Notes under the pieces: generated by a model | What the model saw: only the letters and a program-made list of their open reading frames with translations | Database searches by the model: none | Told to the model about the DNA's origin: nothing | In this document: positions 46,987 to 59,290 of the stretch, piece after piece | How positions within the stretch are numbered: the stretch's first letter is position 1 | Layout of the letters: every line of letters begins with the position of its first letter | Translations under genes and position numbers: made by a program | Assembly: GCA_031472005.1 (NCBI GenBank) | Contig: PZJY01000001.1 | Coordinates: 992,001 to 1,056,000 of the forward strand | Direction of reading: 5' to 3' | From: Tetracladium setigerum | Taxonomy: Eukaryota > Ascomycota > Leotiomycetes > Helotiales | DNA: 64,000 nucleotides

Positions 46987-49900
46987 ATGGCTCACATTCA
47001 GCGTGCTGTCACACACGGGACCCGATCAAATGCTGCTCCCAGCGGAGAGTTTGAGGCTCCTCCATCGACGATGGCGGCACAGCTAATCAACAATATTTCT
47101 ACGGGGACCAAACCTTCAGGACATGCTGAGCGAGATGATCTCCAAAGACTCATGGCTGAGATTGCCGAATCGGAATCCCAAGTAGCCGAAACTGCCAATC
47201 CAGAAGTAAAGGTTCAACATGCCCACAAGCTTATATACGTGTTCGCACTTACTGTGCTCGAACGACTCGCAGCCGATGACCCATTCATGAACGTTCCACA
47301 GATGGTTTCGCAAGCTTCTGATGCACTGGATATTTTTATGACCACCATAAAAGATGTTCCTGCAGTTCTCGAATACGTTTTCCACCAAGACGAGATTTTG
47401 AAGAGTCGTGGCCCCGAGCCAGTATGGATTTGGCTTTTCCCCAAAGTCCTGGTACTTTTAGGTCGAAACGGTTGCGAGACTTTAAATGAGAAGATCAAGG
47501 ACTTTTTCTTTGTCGCATTTCAAGTTGTTTCTCGCTCTCCAAGATTGTGGAATATGAGCTCCTCATTCTTTTCATACATGAAAGATTGTGTGTCTAGTAA
47601 GTCTGACACTGTCATATTTGGAAAACCCAGATCTAATCCGGTTCATAGCACTATTGCAAAATCTTCAAAATCCTGTAGTTATCTCAAGTAATGCTCAACT
47701 TGACGTTACGTTGCCTTCAAGAGAGATTGAATATTCATCCCTTTCTCGAAGTAAGGATTGCCCCATGAATCATACCTCAAATTGCACCTACCGAATTCTT
47801 GACCCAACGCAGGGCCTCCGTCATGTCACAAATTTGTTATCTGTCCTTGTAGACATATCTACTGAGGCAGTCAGGTCTTTCGACGCGACATCGGCATTCC
47901 AGGATTACCTAGCATGGATGTTGGATTCGATTCTAGGAGTGCACGAGCTTCACAAGAGGCGGCGCGAGACCCCCCAGTTGTTGCAATTTAATAACCAGCT
48001 AGAAGAGCTATTATTGTGCACAATACATGCGCTGGTTGGTGCGGTAAAGGGTTTTATGTCACCAATGATACTTCACAAGAGTTATGTGATTTTAGCAGTC
48101 CTCTGTGCCGACATTGTAGGCCGGCCAGCCGAGCTTTCAGGAGAGCCCATTCGGATTACTCTCTGCAGCTCGTTATTGACTCTTTCTATGGTCTGCAAGG
48201 ATGACAATTCCATGCACCGATTGGTTTCATTCCACATGACAACGGCTATTCTGACAGCTTTGGAAACCGACTCTGTTTGTTCGATGCTAGGGAGGATTTC
48301 AAGGTATGTGATAGGGTTCCCGACTTCACTAACATATCTAATCAATTAAAAGAAAGCAGCTGTTTCATTCTGTGGGGCTTGTGGTGTGGATATTCCCGAT
48401 ATGATAGTTGGAAATGTGTCGGAGAGTTTCCAAAGCGGTCTTCTCAACGTCGAATTCAATCGCCTAGATCTTTGCGCCGACGAACAAGTTCCAGAGGCAG
48501 CGGACGGCAAGGGGCGACCAAATAAACGACGCAAGATATCAGAGGCAAAGACATCTCTCGATAAAGTTGTTGCCGCCTTGTGCTTGGTCCTTGGGAAACA
48601 AGAAGCCACTGACTTGTACGGTCTGCACCAAGTGGCAGAGTAGGTTGAATCAAACTCCACTTTGTTTTCATAGTGTACTTACGATATTAGGGAATCCTTC
48701 GCTGTGCTTGACGAAACAGATCGCTCACAGGTCATTTCATACCTCAGCCTCATACCGTGTGCTCTATATGGGACACTAAGTGTTAACTCAGCTGAGGATA
48801 TTGACATCAAATCAGCAACTTGTTCGGTCTGTGAGGGTCTCATAGTTAATGAGAATAATACTGCCTTGGATGCTAGATTTACCAGTCTCAGAAACGAGGC
48901 ATTGATGGTGTTAGAGAAGCTCATTAAGTCACCTGATTTCGTGGCTTCGCGACGCACCCGAGTCCTAGCTATGTTTGCACTGCGACGGTATGCACAACAT
49001 GTCGATACTGCACAATTCTTGGATCTCAAAACGTCATTGCTTGGCATATGGTGTATAAGTTCGTTCAAAAGCTCCATGAGGGAACTTCGTATTGCAGCAA
49101 GGTATGTTATCTGTCTGTCTCTGGACATTCCTAGCTGACAAACCTTGAATTTTAGCCGCACGATCCCGCTCTTCCTGCGAGATAACAACAATCAAAGGGA
49201 CATAATTTCAAGTAATAGAGTAATGACAATGACATTTCTTCGCAGTAGCTCGGAACAGGATGGCAGTTCGTTGCAGGAAACTTACATCCTCACTTGGGCT
49301 CAGCTCGGACGGTAAATTGTTGACAATCCTAAAATGACTATCTACTAATCTGGGATCAGGGTTCTCAACGACGATACTCTGGTGTATGTGCTTTTGGAGC
49401 TAGTAAAGTACTTAGGCCATCCCAACCCTGTCATATCCGGTGTGGCTTTTAATGAGGTAGGCATTCAAAAATATGTTGTGTTTTTATGGCCCCTCTAATA
49501 ACCTGTTAGATCCTTGGGCTTGCCAGAGCACGAAAGACGTCCGTTAGAATCATGTTTAGTCCCTTTTGGGATGTCATTGCATATCAAGCTGTGAAGGATC
49601 TTTTAAGCAAACCGCAGACTACGCAACACATGGCTGATCTACTCAATACGTCGGTTTCTGGGTTCCTAACTTTTACACAATCCTACAGCCTTCCTTACTT
49701 GGTGTTGAACAAAGATTACGATGTCATCAAGCGGATCTCCCAGGCACGTCAAGATGGCCAACAATGGTTGGTGTGTTTTGAAGCTAGCAATTTGGTCAAA
49801 ATCTTGGCCTTGCTTCTTCAACAGAATGTCGTTGACATGGAGGCCTTTATTATGTCGCTCCTTGTTGGATTTGATTCGAAGTTTAAGGAGAATGACCTTA

Positions 49901-52900
49901 CTGATCTGATGAAAATCGAACCCTCAAACACAGCCTTCTATCTTTTACTCGCGGCTGGAGAAGCGGATGAGAAAACTAAGACTAGAGCAAGTAGAAAGTT
50001 TCTCTCCAGTCTCACATTTATTGATATTTTACAGGTTCGGTTCGCGTTGGAGAATATAGCAAAGCGAGCTCCCAGCACTGAAGGAAGCCAGAAAAAGAAG
50101 AACGACGTTGGAACTTTTCTCGAGCAGCACATCCTTGGTCTTGCCAATCGGTTTATTGAGGTGATCATGGCTATAAGTACCGATGTTTCCATGATCGAAA
50201 GGAAACGTACTATTAAAGGCATTGAGGAGCTTGTGAAAATCGCACGCTCCTACAGCAGAGTTGCCAGACCACATGTAACGCAAAAGATCACCTCTTGTGT
50301 TTTTCTCTTACTGATTCGCCGTCTAGCTTTGCTCCTGCCTGCAATCCGCGATTGCTACACAATCACTCCAGATTGCTGCATTCTCGGCTTGGGATGCTAT
50401 GATCAGAAATTTGGAAGACGACGATGTCGAGGCGATGCTGGAAAGCACCTTTTCCATCATTCTTCAGCATTGGTCGGCTTTCGACAAGGAGACTCAAAAT
50501 ATTGCCCAAGGAACTCTTAAGTATCTCCTGAAAGATCGCAAGCGTCTGATAAGGATCTCGATCTTTAATTTACCATCCCTCGCTCGCTTTGAGCAACTTG
50601 CAGATATCAATAATGAACTTGAAGGATACAGAACGGCTACAGATACAAGCAACGCCCTCAGCATCTTCAGCCGAAGGCTAGGAAAGGAAAATGCCGGTGT
50701 GGTATATCAAGCTCTGACTGAACTCAAAGTTTACCTCGGCGACAACCAAGCCTTCCTCCAGGCCTCTGCTGTGAGCCAACAACCAGACTCAGTAGTGGGA
50801 TTACTTGTGCGATCAATACTGGATACGTGCGTCAAATTCAACAGATCACATCGCAACATCGCTCAGCTCTCTGCAGAGTGCATGGGTTTGATCGGATGTA
50901 TAGACCCAAACAGAGTTGAATCTGTACGTGAAAGGCGAGAGATGATTCTTATCAGCAACTTTCAGGAGCCCGGAGAGAGCACGGATTTTGTTCTCTTCGC
51001 TTTGCAAGAAGTTCTTGTCCCTGCCTTCCTCTCAACAACAGATACATCACTCCAAGGATTCTTCTCCTTCTCGATGCAAAAGCTTCTTGAGGTCGTGGAC
51101 TTTAGGAGAATTTGCGGACCAATAATCAGAGACGGCCAACGAAACTCGACCGACCCGCTCTATTTGAAGTGGCAGTCTCTCCCATCTGCCGTGCAGGACA
51201 CTCTCACGCCGTTCCTAAGCTCCAGGTACATCTTGGGAGATTTGAACAAGGTTAAGATTGAGTATCCTATATTTGATACTATTTCGAAACGGCATGAGCG
51301 CAACGAGCCCACAGAACGATTGTATGGTCCATGGCTTCGGACATTTGTCTCTGATCTATTATCTAAACCATTTAATCTTCATGCAACTATCATTTTCTCC
51401 GCCCTTTCTAGAGCGATCAGGATCCGGGATACGACAGTGGCCAAGTTCTTACTACCATATCTTGTTGTGCATATTGTTTTGGAAGGTTCAGATCAGAACA
51501 GAGATGAGATCAAGGGTGAGCTGCTGTCCGTTCTCAATTTCAAATTACCAGAGGATTCAACGTCGCTTCGAAGAGAAGAGTGGAAATCATGCCTAGAAGT
51601 GAGTCCATACTAACCTAAACATACCTTCCCAACTAATCTAGAATAGACTGTGTTTCATGTGCTTGATTATCTATCCCGCTGGGTTCAGGGAAGACAGCTC
51701 AAGGGAAATCAGTCCCGCGGTACAGCCAACTGGGCTGTCGAAGTCGAGCTTGTTCAGTCTATTGCGGCGAGCATTCCTGCAGAAATCCTTTCGCAGCAAG
51801 CAATAGAATGCAAGTCCTACTCACGGGCTCTATTCTATTGGGAACAGCACATTCGCAATGAACGAAGCGAAGGTGTCGAGGAGGACAACGACCACATACT
51901 TCTTCAACGGATGCAAGAGATATACGCGCAGATTGACGAACCAGACGGCATCGAGGGTATATCAGCACAACTTCATGTCTTAGATATCGAACAACAGATC
52001 ATAGGTCATCAAAAGGCTGGGAGGTGGACTGCTGCCCAAGCTTGGTATGAGATCAAGCTTGCTGAAAAGCCTGATGATGTCGATATCCAAGTTAACCTGT
52101 TGAATTGTCTTAAGGAATCAGGACAACATGGTAAGTTATTTCAGAAACATATCAATTTCTAGAGCTACTAACTTGTCAAATCTAGACGTTCTTCTGAATT
52201 ATGTCGAAGGCATGAAAACTGCAACGCCAACGGTATCAAGACTTTTACCATTTGCTGTAGAAGCTTCATGGGCAACCAGCAGATGGGAGTTGCTAGAAAA
52301 GTACACATCCATGGCGCCAAAAGAATCCGAGGAAGATTTCAACATTCGCATTGGGCATGCTCTTCTAGCACTCTACAAGAACGAAGGAAGGACCGACGAG
52401 TTCGAATCGATAATCGGTTCTATACGCGAAAACATAGCGTGCTCTCTCTCAGAACCGATGACTGCGTCCCTAGCAGCTTCCCATGATAGCATGTTAAAAC
52501 TTCATGTCCTGACTGAGTTGGAGATGATCGCAGGCACCAACGGCCCGACAACATCTGATCGAACTCAGGTGGATCGGAAAAAAGTTACAGAGTCTCTCAG
52601 TCGCCGCATCGAGGTCATCGGAGCGTACCTGAATGATAAGCAGTATCTGCTCGGCATCCGAAGAGCTGCTATGAACTTATCTTCGTATGTGCTCATCTTC
52701 ATCGTTCACCCGACTTTACTAACATCATGCAGTCTTGAATTTGATAATGATGATATCGCCGAGGCGTGGCTGACCAGTGCTCGACTTGCTAGAAAAGGAA
52801 ACGCGATGCATCAATCATTCAACGCTGTCCTTCACGCTGCACAACTTGGGGACAAATCTGCAACAATTGAGCATGCAAGACTTATATGGAAGGAAGGAAA

Positions 52901-54989
52901 TCACCGCAAAGCCATTGGCATCTTGGAAGGTGCCATCAAGACGAACGCATTCATTGCTCACAATAAAAGCTTTTCAAACCACAACACCCTTATGACCGAA
53001 GTCGACCATTCGAACGAGCAGAATCTATTAAAAGCACGCGCACATTTGATGCTTGCAAAATGGCAAGATGCCGCTGGACAAACAAACACCGTGTCCTTAC
53101 GAAATCAATATCACGAAGCTTCCCGTACTCATCTACACTGGGAAAAGGGGCACTATTATCTCGGCCGCTATTACAACAAGCTGCTTGAAACAGAAGCAAC
53201 TATATCTGCAGACCAACAAAAGGATAGTTACCTATCTGGGGAGACTGCTAGGCTGATTATTGAGAATTATCTTCGTGCATTGACATACGGAAACAAGTAC
53301 ATCTATCAGACCCTACCTAGAATCTTGACTCTGTGGCTCGATTTAGGAAACCAAATTAACCAGGTATCCGATCCCAAATTTTCACATTCAAAAGACTTCA
53401 TCAGCAAAATCAACACATTGCGAAAGCAGAATCTAGAGTCGATTCATGCGAGATTTGGAAAGTATATCTCGAAGATGCCTGCGTATGTGTTTTACACAGC
53501 CTTTCCTCAGATTCTTTCGCGCATTTCGCACACGAACACAGATGTCTTCAAGTATCTACAATTGATCACCTACAAGGTTGTCGCTGCTTACCCACAGCAC
53601 ACTTTGTGGAATCTCTTGGCTGTGTGTACCTCGAATCAGCCTGAGCGAAAGAATCGTGGCATGTCGGTCCTACACGCGCTCCCAAAGAAGCCTGACAAAA
53701 AATCAGATGGCGATGTTGACATCCGCTCCATGGTTAAGAATGCGACTCGAATGACGGAGCAATTGCTTGCTGCCTGCAATAATGGCGACTTTCCAAACAA
53801 CCGCACTACCCGAGCACATCTAGTGAGGGACCTCCAGTTCAACCAAAAGCTATGCACTCCGAGCACCATGGTTGTTCCGTTTGAGAGCATCTTGACAGCA
53901 ACGCTGCCAACTCTCACAGACAAGTTAAAATCCCATAAAGCTTTTTCGAGTGATATAATCACAATCAACTCTTTCGAAGATGAGGTTTTGATTCTCAGCT
54001 CGCTTCAAAAGCCCAGAAAGTTGACTGCAATTGGATCTGACGGTCGTGCATATGGTCTGCTTTGCAAGCCTAAGGATGATCTGCGCAAGGATCAACGTCT
54101 CATGGAATTCAATAGCATGATCAACAGGGCTTTGAAACGTGATTCAGAAGCCAGTAGGCGTCAACTATATATCAAAACCTATGCAGTCACTCCACTAAAC
54201 GAAGAATGCGGCCTCATCGAATGGGTGGACGGTCTTAAAACCTTCCGAGACATTCTCATTGGGCTCTACAAAAACATCGGAGTCGCAATTCAATACAAAG
54301 AAATCGAGTATTGGTGCGACAAACACGTTCAGGCTAAGGGCACCCCAGACATCTTCACCGAAAAGGTCCTCAAGAACTATCCTCCAGTCTTCCACAAGTG
54401 GTTTGTGCAACAGTTTCCCGAGCCTTCAGCTTGGTTTGCCGCCCGCATTCGGTATACCAGATCTTGCGCTGTTATGTCGATGGTAGGCACGATTCTGGGC
54501 CTGGGAGATCGTCATGGAGAGAATATCCTCTATGAAGAAGGTAACGGCGGAACGTTCCATGTAGATTTCAACTGTCTCTTCGACAAAGGGCTCACGTTCA
54601 GCAAGCCAGAAAAGGTCCCTTTCCGCCTGACGCACAATATGATCGATGCTATGGGAATGTACAACTTTGAAGGCCCGTTCCGTAAATCCTCCGAAATAAC
54701 ACTCAAGCTCTTGCGGCAACACGAGGATACTCTCATGACGATTCTGGAAGCATTCGTGTACGATCCAACTCTAGATTTATTGAACAAGAAACCGGAGAAG
54801 AAGAGGAAAGAGGGGATTCCCCAGACGGCACAGGGCGTGCTGGATAGTATTCAGAGGAAGGTGAAGGGGTATCTAGCTGGTGAGACTGTACCTCTTGGTG
54901 TGGAGGGGCAGGTTGATGAGTTGATTAGGCAGGCTACTGATCATATGTATTTGGCGGGGATGTATATTGGTTGGTGTTCTTTCTTGTAG
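46987..54989 (+). CDS. MEC1: ATR/Mec1-family DNA-damage checkpoint kinase
   Basis: Phosphatidylinositol-3-kinase-like protein kinase that senses RPA-coated single-stranded DNA and starts the replication/DNA-damage checkpoint. About 2,450 aa in roughly twelve exons. The N-terminal two thirds are HEAT-like helical repeats and the FAT region (from about 51.6 kb). The kinase domain carries GLGDRHGENILYEEGNGGTF (catalytic loop) and HVDFNCLFDKGLTF (DFN metal motif). PFRLTHNMIDAMG is diagnostic of ATR rather than ATM or TOR. FATC ends in the canonical GWCSFL just before TAG 54987-54989. Verified joins include PH|LCSCLQSAI (GTAACG...TAG near 50277), ESFAVLDET and TVFHVLDYLS. Near 47597-47630 the frame changes and needs either a 34-nt intron or a one-base indel. 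The donor near 48305 is also uncertain. Confidence 0.92.
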
Positions 54990-57011
54990 CCGGGGAAGGG
55001 GAAAATGGCATAGATAAAATGAACAACGATAGTAAAGTGAGGGGGAGACCAACATTGGTCGCTAAATCCCTTGCCAAGTATACCGATCAATCAGATTTTT
55101 GTAAGATTACATGAAAACCACGTAGGATCTGGAGGTATTTATTGTGAAGTCCTTCGTAGTTTGTTACAGTAGAGATTCCGGAAAAAGTTACCACAGGGAT
55201 GGCGTACGAAGCCCATGCGGGAAAAAAAAACGTTTATACCACAATCTCTCGGTACAGGGATGGCATGGAGGGACATATCCGCAAAATAAAATCTTCGTCG
55301 ACCGCGGCTAGTAGTTTTAGTGAACATCATGCGGTAAGATTTTTGGCTACAAATTTTTCGGGAAAGTGGTGCAATGTGCTGCACTGTACTGTATGGCAAG
55401 GGAACGCAAACTGCTGTGAACGAAGAGATACATGATGGCGGGATGTGTACTGACAACAATGTACGTTCGACGAGGGAAGTAATTTGACAGTAGCAAACAG
55501 AAATCGTCGATGACAGAGTGAAATCTAATTCTCGAGCTCAGAATTCCAAAAGGAACCAAGGTCTAAGAGCGTGGGCATTTCTGTTGCTGTTGCTGCCTCC
55601 AAAACAAAATAGCTTGAAAGGGTGATTTTAGTCCACCCTAAAAACAAAGTATATAGTAAGAATGCCCGATTGCTCCTAAAATAAACACAGCTAGGCTTGC
55701 GATCTATCCTGATTCGGACGAACAGACCTGATTTGAACAAAAACAATGAGGTGGTAGTAGTGGGTTTTTATAGGAATTCTATTTTTCACCATTTACACTG
55801 GTTGCTTTCTTGATTAGGTAGGGTATGTATGCGTCTTGAAGTGATCCGTACGGTTATTGTCTGAGGGAGAAGTGCAGAATTGAGCATTTGACTTAGTATT
55901 GACTCAATTAAAACATTACCGTATCTCGTTGGAATTGAGCCTCGGCCTTTCTGGTTCGCTTTATGGTTGTTTCGTTGAGTGAACAGCCGTGTCTTCAGGT
56001 ACGATCGATAATTGAAGTCTTCATCGGGACTTATGCACTGTAAAAGCTATGTAGAGGAACCCAACGGAGGATTTAAAAGTACCTATAAGTTAATTATCTG
56101 GGTAGCACATAATTTAGTGAAAAGTGAAGTTCTCCCTCCACTCCCCTCCCCGTCTTGTGAGGTCAACTAGAAAATATGTAAGATCTTGCACTCTCACTTC
56201 TTGTACCAGTCAACATTCACTCACCCTTCGATCCGGCTATAAAATAATAGCTCCAAGTACGAAAAAAAGATTCTTCCCCAGCACTATCCATGTGCAAGCT
56301 CTTGAGTATGGCACTGTTGAGCTTCACATGCGCACTCACAAAGTGCAGAAATCGCCCTCGAAGAATCGTTCTGGTTTTGCGGGCAATGCTCCTTTTTCCA
56401 TACCACAATGCTCATCCACCATCTTCCACTGGAATCACAAGAAACTGGAACGAGCAATGTTCTCCTTTTCTCTCTCTCTAAAGAGTATTGTCGGTGTCGA
56501 AAGTGTTGCTGTTGTCGAGGGGTTTTTTGTTGTCATTTCCTTCCCTGGTGCCGCTGAGAATACTTTGTGAAAAAATTCAAGCGCATTCTTCTTGACCGCA
56601 TTATTGAATACTTTTTGGTGATCGGGCTCATCAATGGTGGAAGCATGGGAATTCTGGAAAAACAGTCGATTGATCTCGTGCTCCTCGGGATATCGTCGCT
56701 CTCACGTAAGCTTTCGTTAAGGATACGATAAACGAAAGCAATTAAGTAGGTTTAAATGGTATTTTCAAGAAGTGAACATCAAATAAAAATAACAGACTTG
56801 AAGAGGGCGTTGACTTTTCCTCCGCAGATTAAAATGCACATGCAGAGGATGTGATATAACAACCTACTCGTTCCCCAGCACCCCATTAACAACCGAACAT
56901 TTGTCCCATGCCATCATATACCCGATCAATCGTTAGCCAAGAAACAATGCACAAATGAACACACAAACGCCCCATCCTGAAAGACAAAGCAACCAAGATA
57001 TATAAAGTTCA
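54990..57011. other. Intergenic, 2 kb
   Basis: 3' flanks of the ATR-kinase gene and the Zn2Cys6 gene (convergent). An open frame at 56124-56570 (plus) has no recognisable domain. Confidence 0.4.
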
Positions 57012-58883
57012 TCAATCAGGACTTGCCCCGATATTCTCCAAACTCCAAACCCTCTGATCCGGACTCTGTCCCACGACCTTATCATCAACCGGCTCCGCAA
57101 ACTCGCTCAAGAACCTTAACATCCATAAATCCAACCTGAAACTCTCATCCATACTATCTCTACAGGCCTTGTGAAATGCTCTCAGCCTTGTAAAACTAAC
57201 ATCGAGTGTTGGCCAATACGTCCTCAACTGACTTAGGATCTCAAAATTCTTTTCTAGGCGTCCACGTGCGGCGGAGATTTGAGCCTCGTTGTCAGAGAAG
57301 AGTAGGGTGTGGATTTGTACTGTGGAGGCGATGACGAGGATGTGGCCTACCATTGTGTAGTGTAAGTCACAGCCAGGGGTGGCCGAGGAGGCGTAGACGA
57401 TTTCGCAGAGAGATTGGGCGTGAGATTTGCATTTTTGGGCGTAGAATTTGGCGGAGAGAACGGTGCTGAGAGCGTCGCCGTGGAGGAATTGGTAGAAAAG
57501 TAACTGGCCGAAATGGTAGTATCCTAGGTACACGGCTACGAACATGCGTCCCAGGCCTTGAGATGCCCAGTACTGGAGATTGGCGGGCGTATCATGCATG
57601 GTGAGAGGAATAGAGGCATGCCAGGATGCTAGGGCTTGTGACAAGGCGGATACTTGTTTTTCCAATTCCACTGGGTTCAGAGGGGACATGGCTGTTTGGC
57701 TGTTAAGATTGTTGACTTGAACCAAAATTCGATTTAGGTTGATCATTTCTGCGAGAAGAGGAGCACTCGACGGTGTTGTGGCGAAATCAGGAGGAAGGAA
57801 ATCGCCTGCGCGTAGGCGAAGAAAAACCACATCGTCCATCGGAAGGGGAAGGCTATCTATCGATGGCATTTGTCGAGGTAGATTTACCCCAGTGGATGAC
57901 CACACATCAATCATACATAGCGACCACCAGACTGGTAATGTCAGCGAAGAACTTGAAATATTTGCGATCAATACTAACCTCTTCGATTTACTTCCACCTC
58001 AATCCCATCAGAGGTACCTCGTCTGGCCAGGTCCATAAGATTTGCGATCCGACAAGCTGCACAGTAGTACACTGATTCCGCAGCTGCTTCTCCACATGTG
58101 ATGCTGAAAGCGCCAAGCAATACACAGGCTTGAATTGTGGTAAGGGAAATGTCTCTGAGATTTAGCAGCTTGGTACTTTTATTAGCGTACTCATCCCCTC
58201 GTTTCCTTGGATCGGTTCCTGAGAATATTGCATTTGACGAAAACCTAGTCAGAATCAGACATCACCGTGCTAATCAATTATACATCAAGTGGAAGGATCA
58301 CCTTGCAGAGAGAGCCATCATGGCAAATATAATGACTGGGGGTGCACGTCCGATCTCGAGGTCATGTATTAGACTTGGGGGTGGAACAGCGAATGAAACT
58401 GATCGTGAATGTAGTCAAAGTATAATCGAACGAGCTCCAGACACAGCGCCTTCGAGGGAAGACCATTTGGCTGAGGGATCTCATCAGGAAGTAATGGAGG
58501 CGACGTGACTAGTTGCGGTGATGTGATCAATTGTGGTGATGTGACAAGTTCATTTGTGCCAGAGACAAGTAATGTTTGGCCATCTGTGGACGCTCGTGGT
58601 GGTCTATTGACAGATTGCGTGTCACGCGTGCATGGGAGGCCGCGGCCAATGCAGAATGTGCAGGCTGTGCCAAAGGAAGGCGTCTGGCATTTTCGTCTTC
58701 GAGACCTATAAAATGTGTGAGTATCCTGAAAATAGATGAAGATATACTTCGAATCTGCACTTTCGTCCACGTTTATGAGCTCAACTGTCAGGGGGGTCTC
58801 ATGCACGTTGGGAGTCAGCAGATTGGAAGCCAGAGAGTAAAAATTTCGTACCGACAAGCTAGGCAAGCTGTTGAAACTCTCAT
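57012..58883 (-). CDS. Zn2Cys6 transcription factor with fungal-specific TF domain
   Basis: Nuclear regulator of the Gal4 type. The first exon starts MRVSTACLACR. After an intron it continues SRRRKCQTPSFGTACTFCIG, giving cysteines at 7, 10, 17, 26, 29 and 36 (C-x2-C-x6-C-x8-C-x2-C-x6-C). A linker with three TSPQL/TSPPL repeats follows. The middle homology region has LVRLYFDYIHDQFHSLFHP, SLIHDLEIGRAPPVIIFAMM, ACVLLGAFSITCGEAAAESV and VWWSLCMIDVWSSTGVNLPR. The last exon (57012 to about 57930) is a long helical domain. The frame breaks once: the ggggg at 58377-58381 needs one more base to pass from LFHP to PSLIHDLE; otherwise translation stops at once. It lies just downstream of the GH27 gene in the same orientation and could regulate it (inference). 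Confidence 0.85.
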
Positions 58884-59290
58884 CGTGGCAGGGTCCAGTG
58901 GTTGTAGAGCCTCCTCATATTGAGGTGAAGAGGTCAGTTTCAAGCAACCAGAGTTTTTGCTGACGAAGGGATTCTGTGGAGGAGGAAACAAAAACAGAGA
59001 GAGAGAGAGAGGCAGGGAGGCAGATTGTCTGTGGAGGTGGATGTGTTGATCACTTGGCACACCACCCCCGCCTTCCGAATCAGTTGACCGCCTTGGGCCT
59101 TTTCTAGAATACGACGCCAATATCTTAATTGAAAAGCGCCCCCAATTTTGAGATACATATAGTAAATGTTACTACTTTCCGACCTCAGCTTGTTGTCTTG
59201 AACATTCACACGAACGATAATCACCTTATGTAATGGTCTCCATTGGTTCCCATCCCGGGGGAGGCATTCCTGGCGGCCTCCAATTATAAC
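58884..59290. other. Intergenic, 407 bp
   Basis: Promoter of the Zn2Cys6 gene and 3' flank of the GH27 gene. Contains a short GA microsatellite (about 58997-59011). Confidence 0.5.

Noticed and set aside
56124..56570. 148-codon plus-strand open frame downstream of the ATR kinase
   Set aside because: Composition is low in structure (Ser/Lys/Phe), no family resemblance, no clear ATG context.
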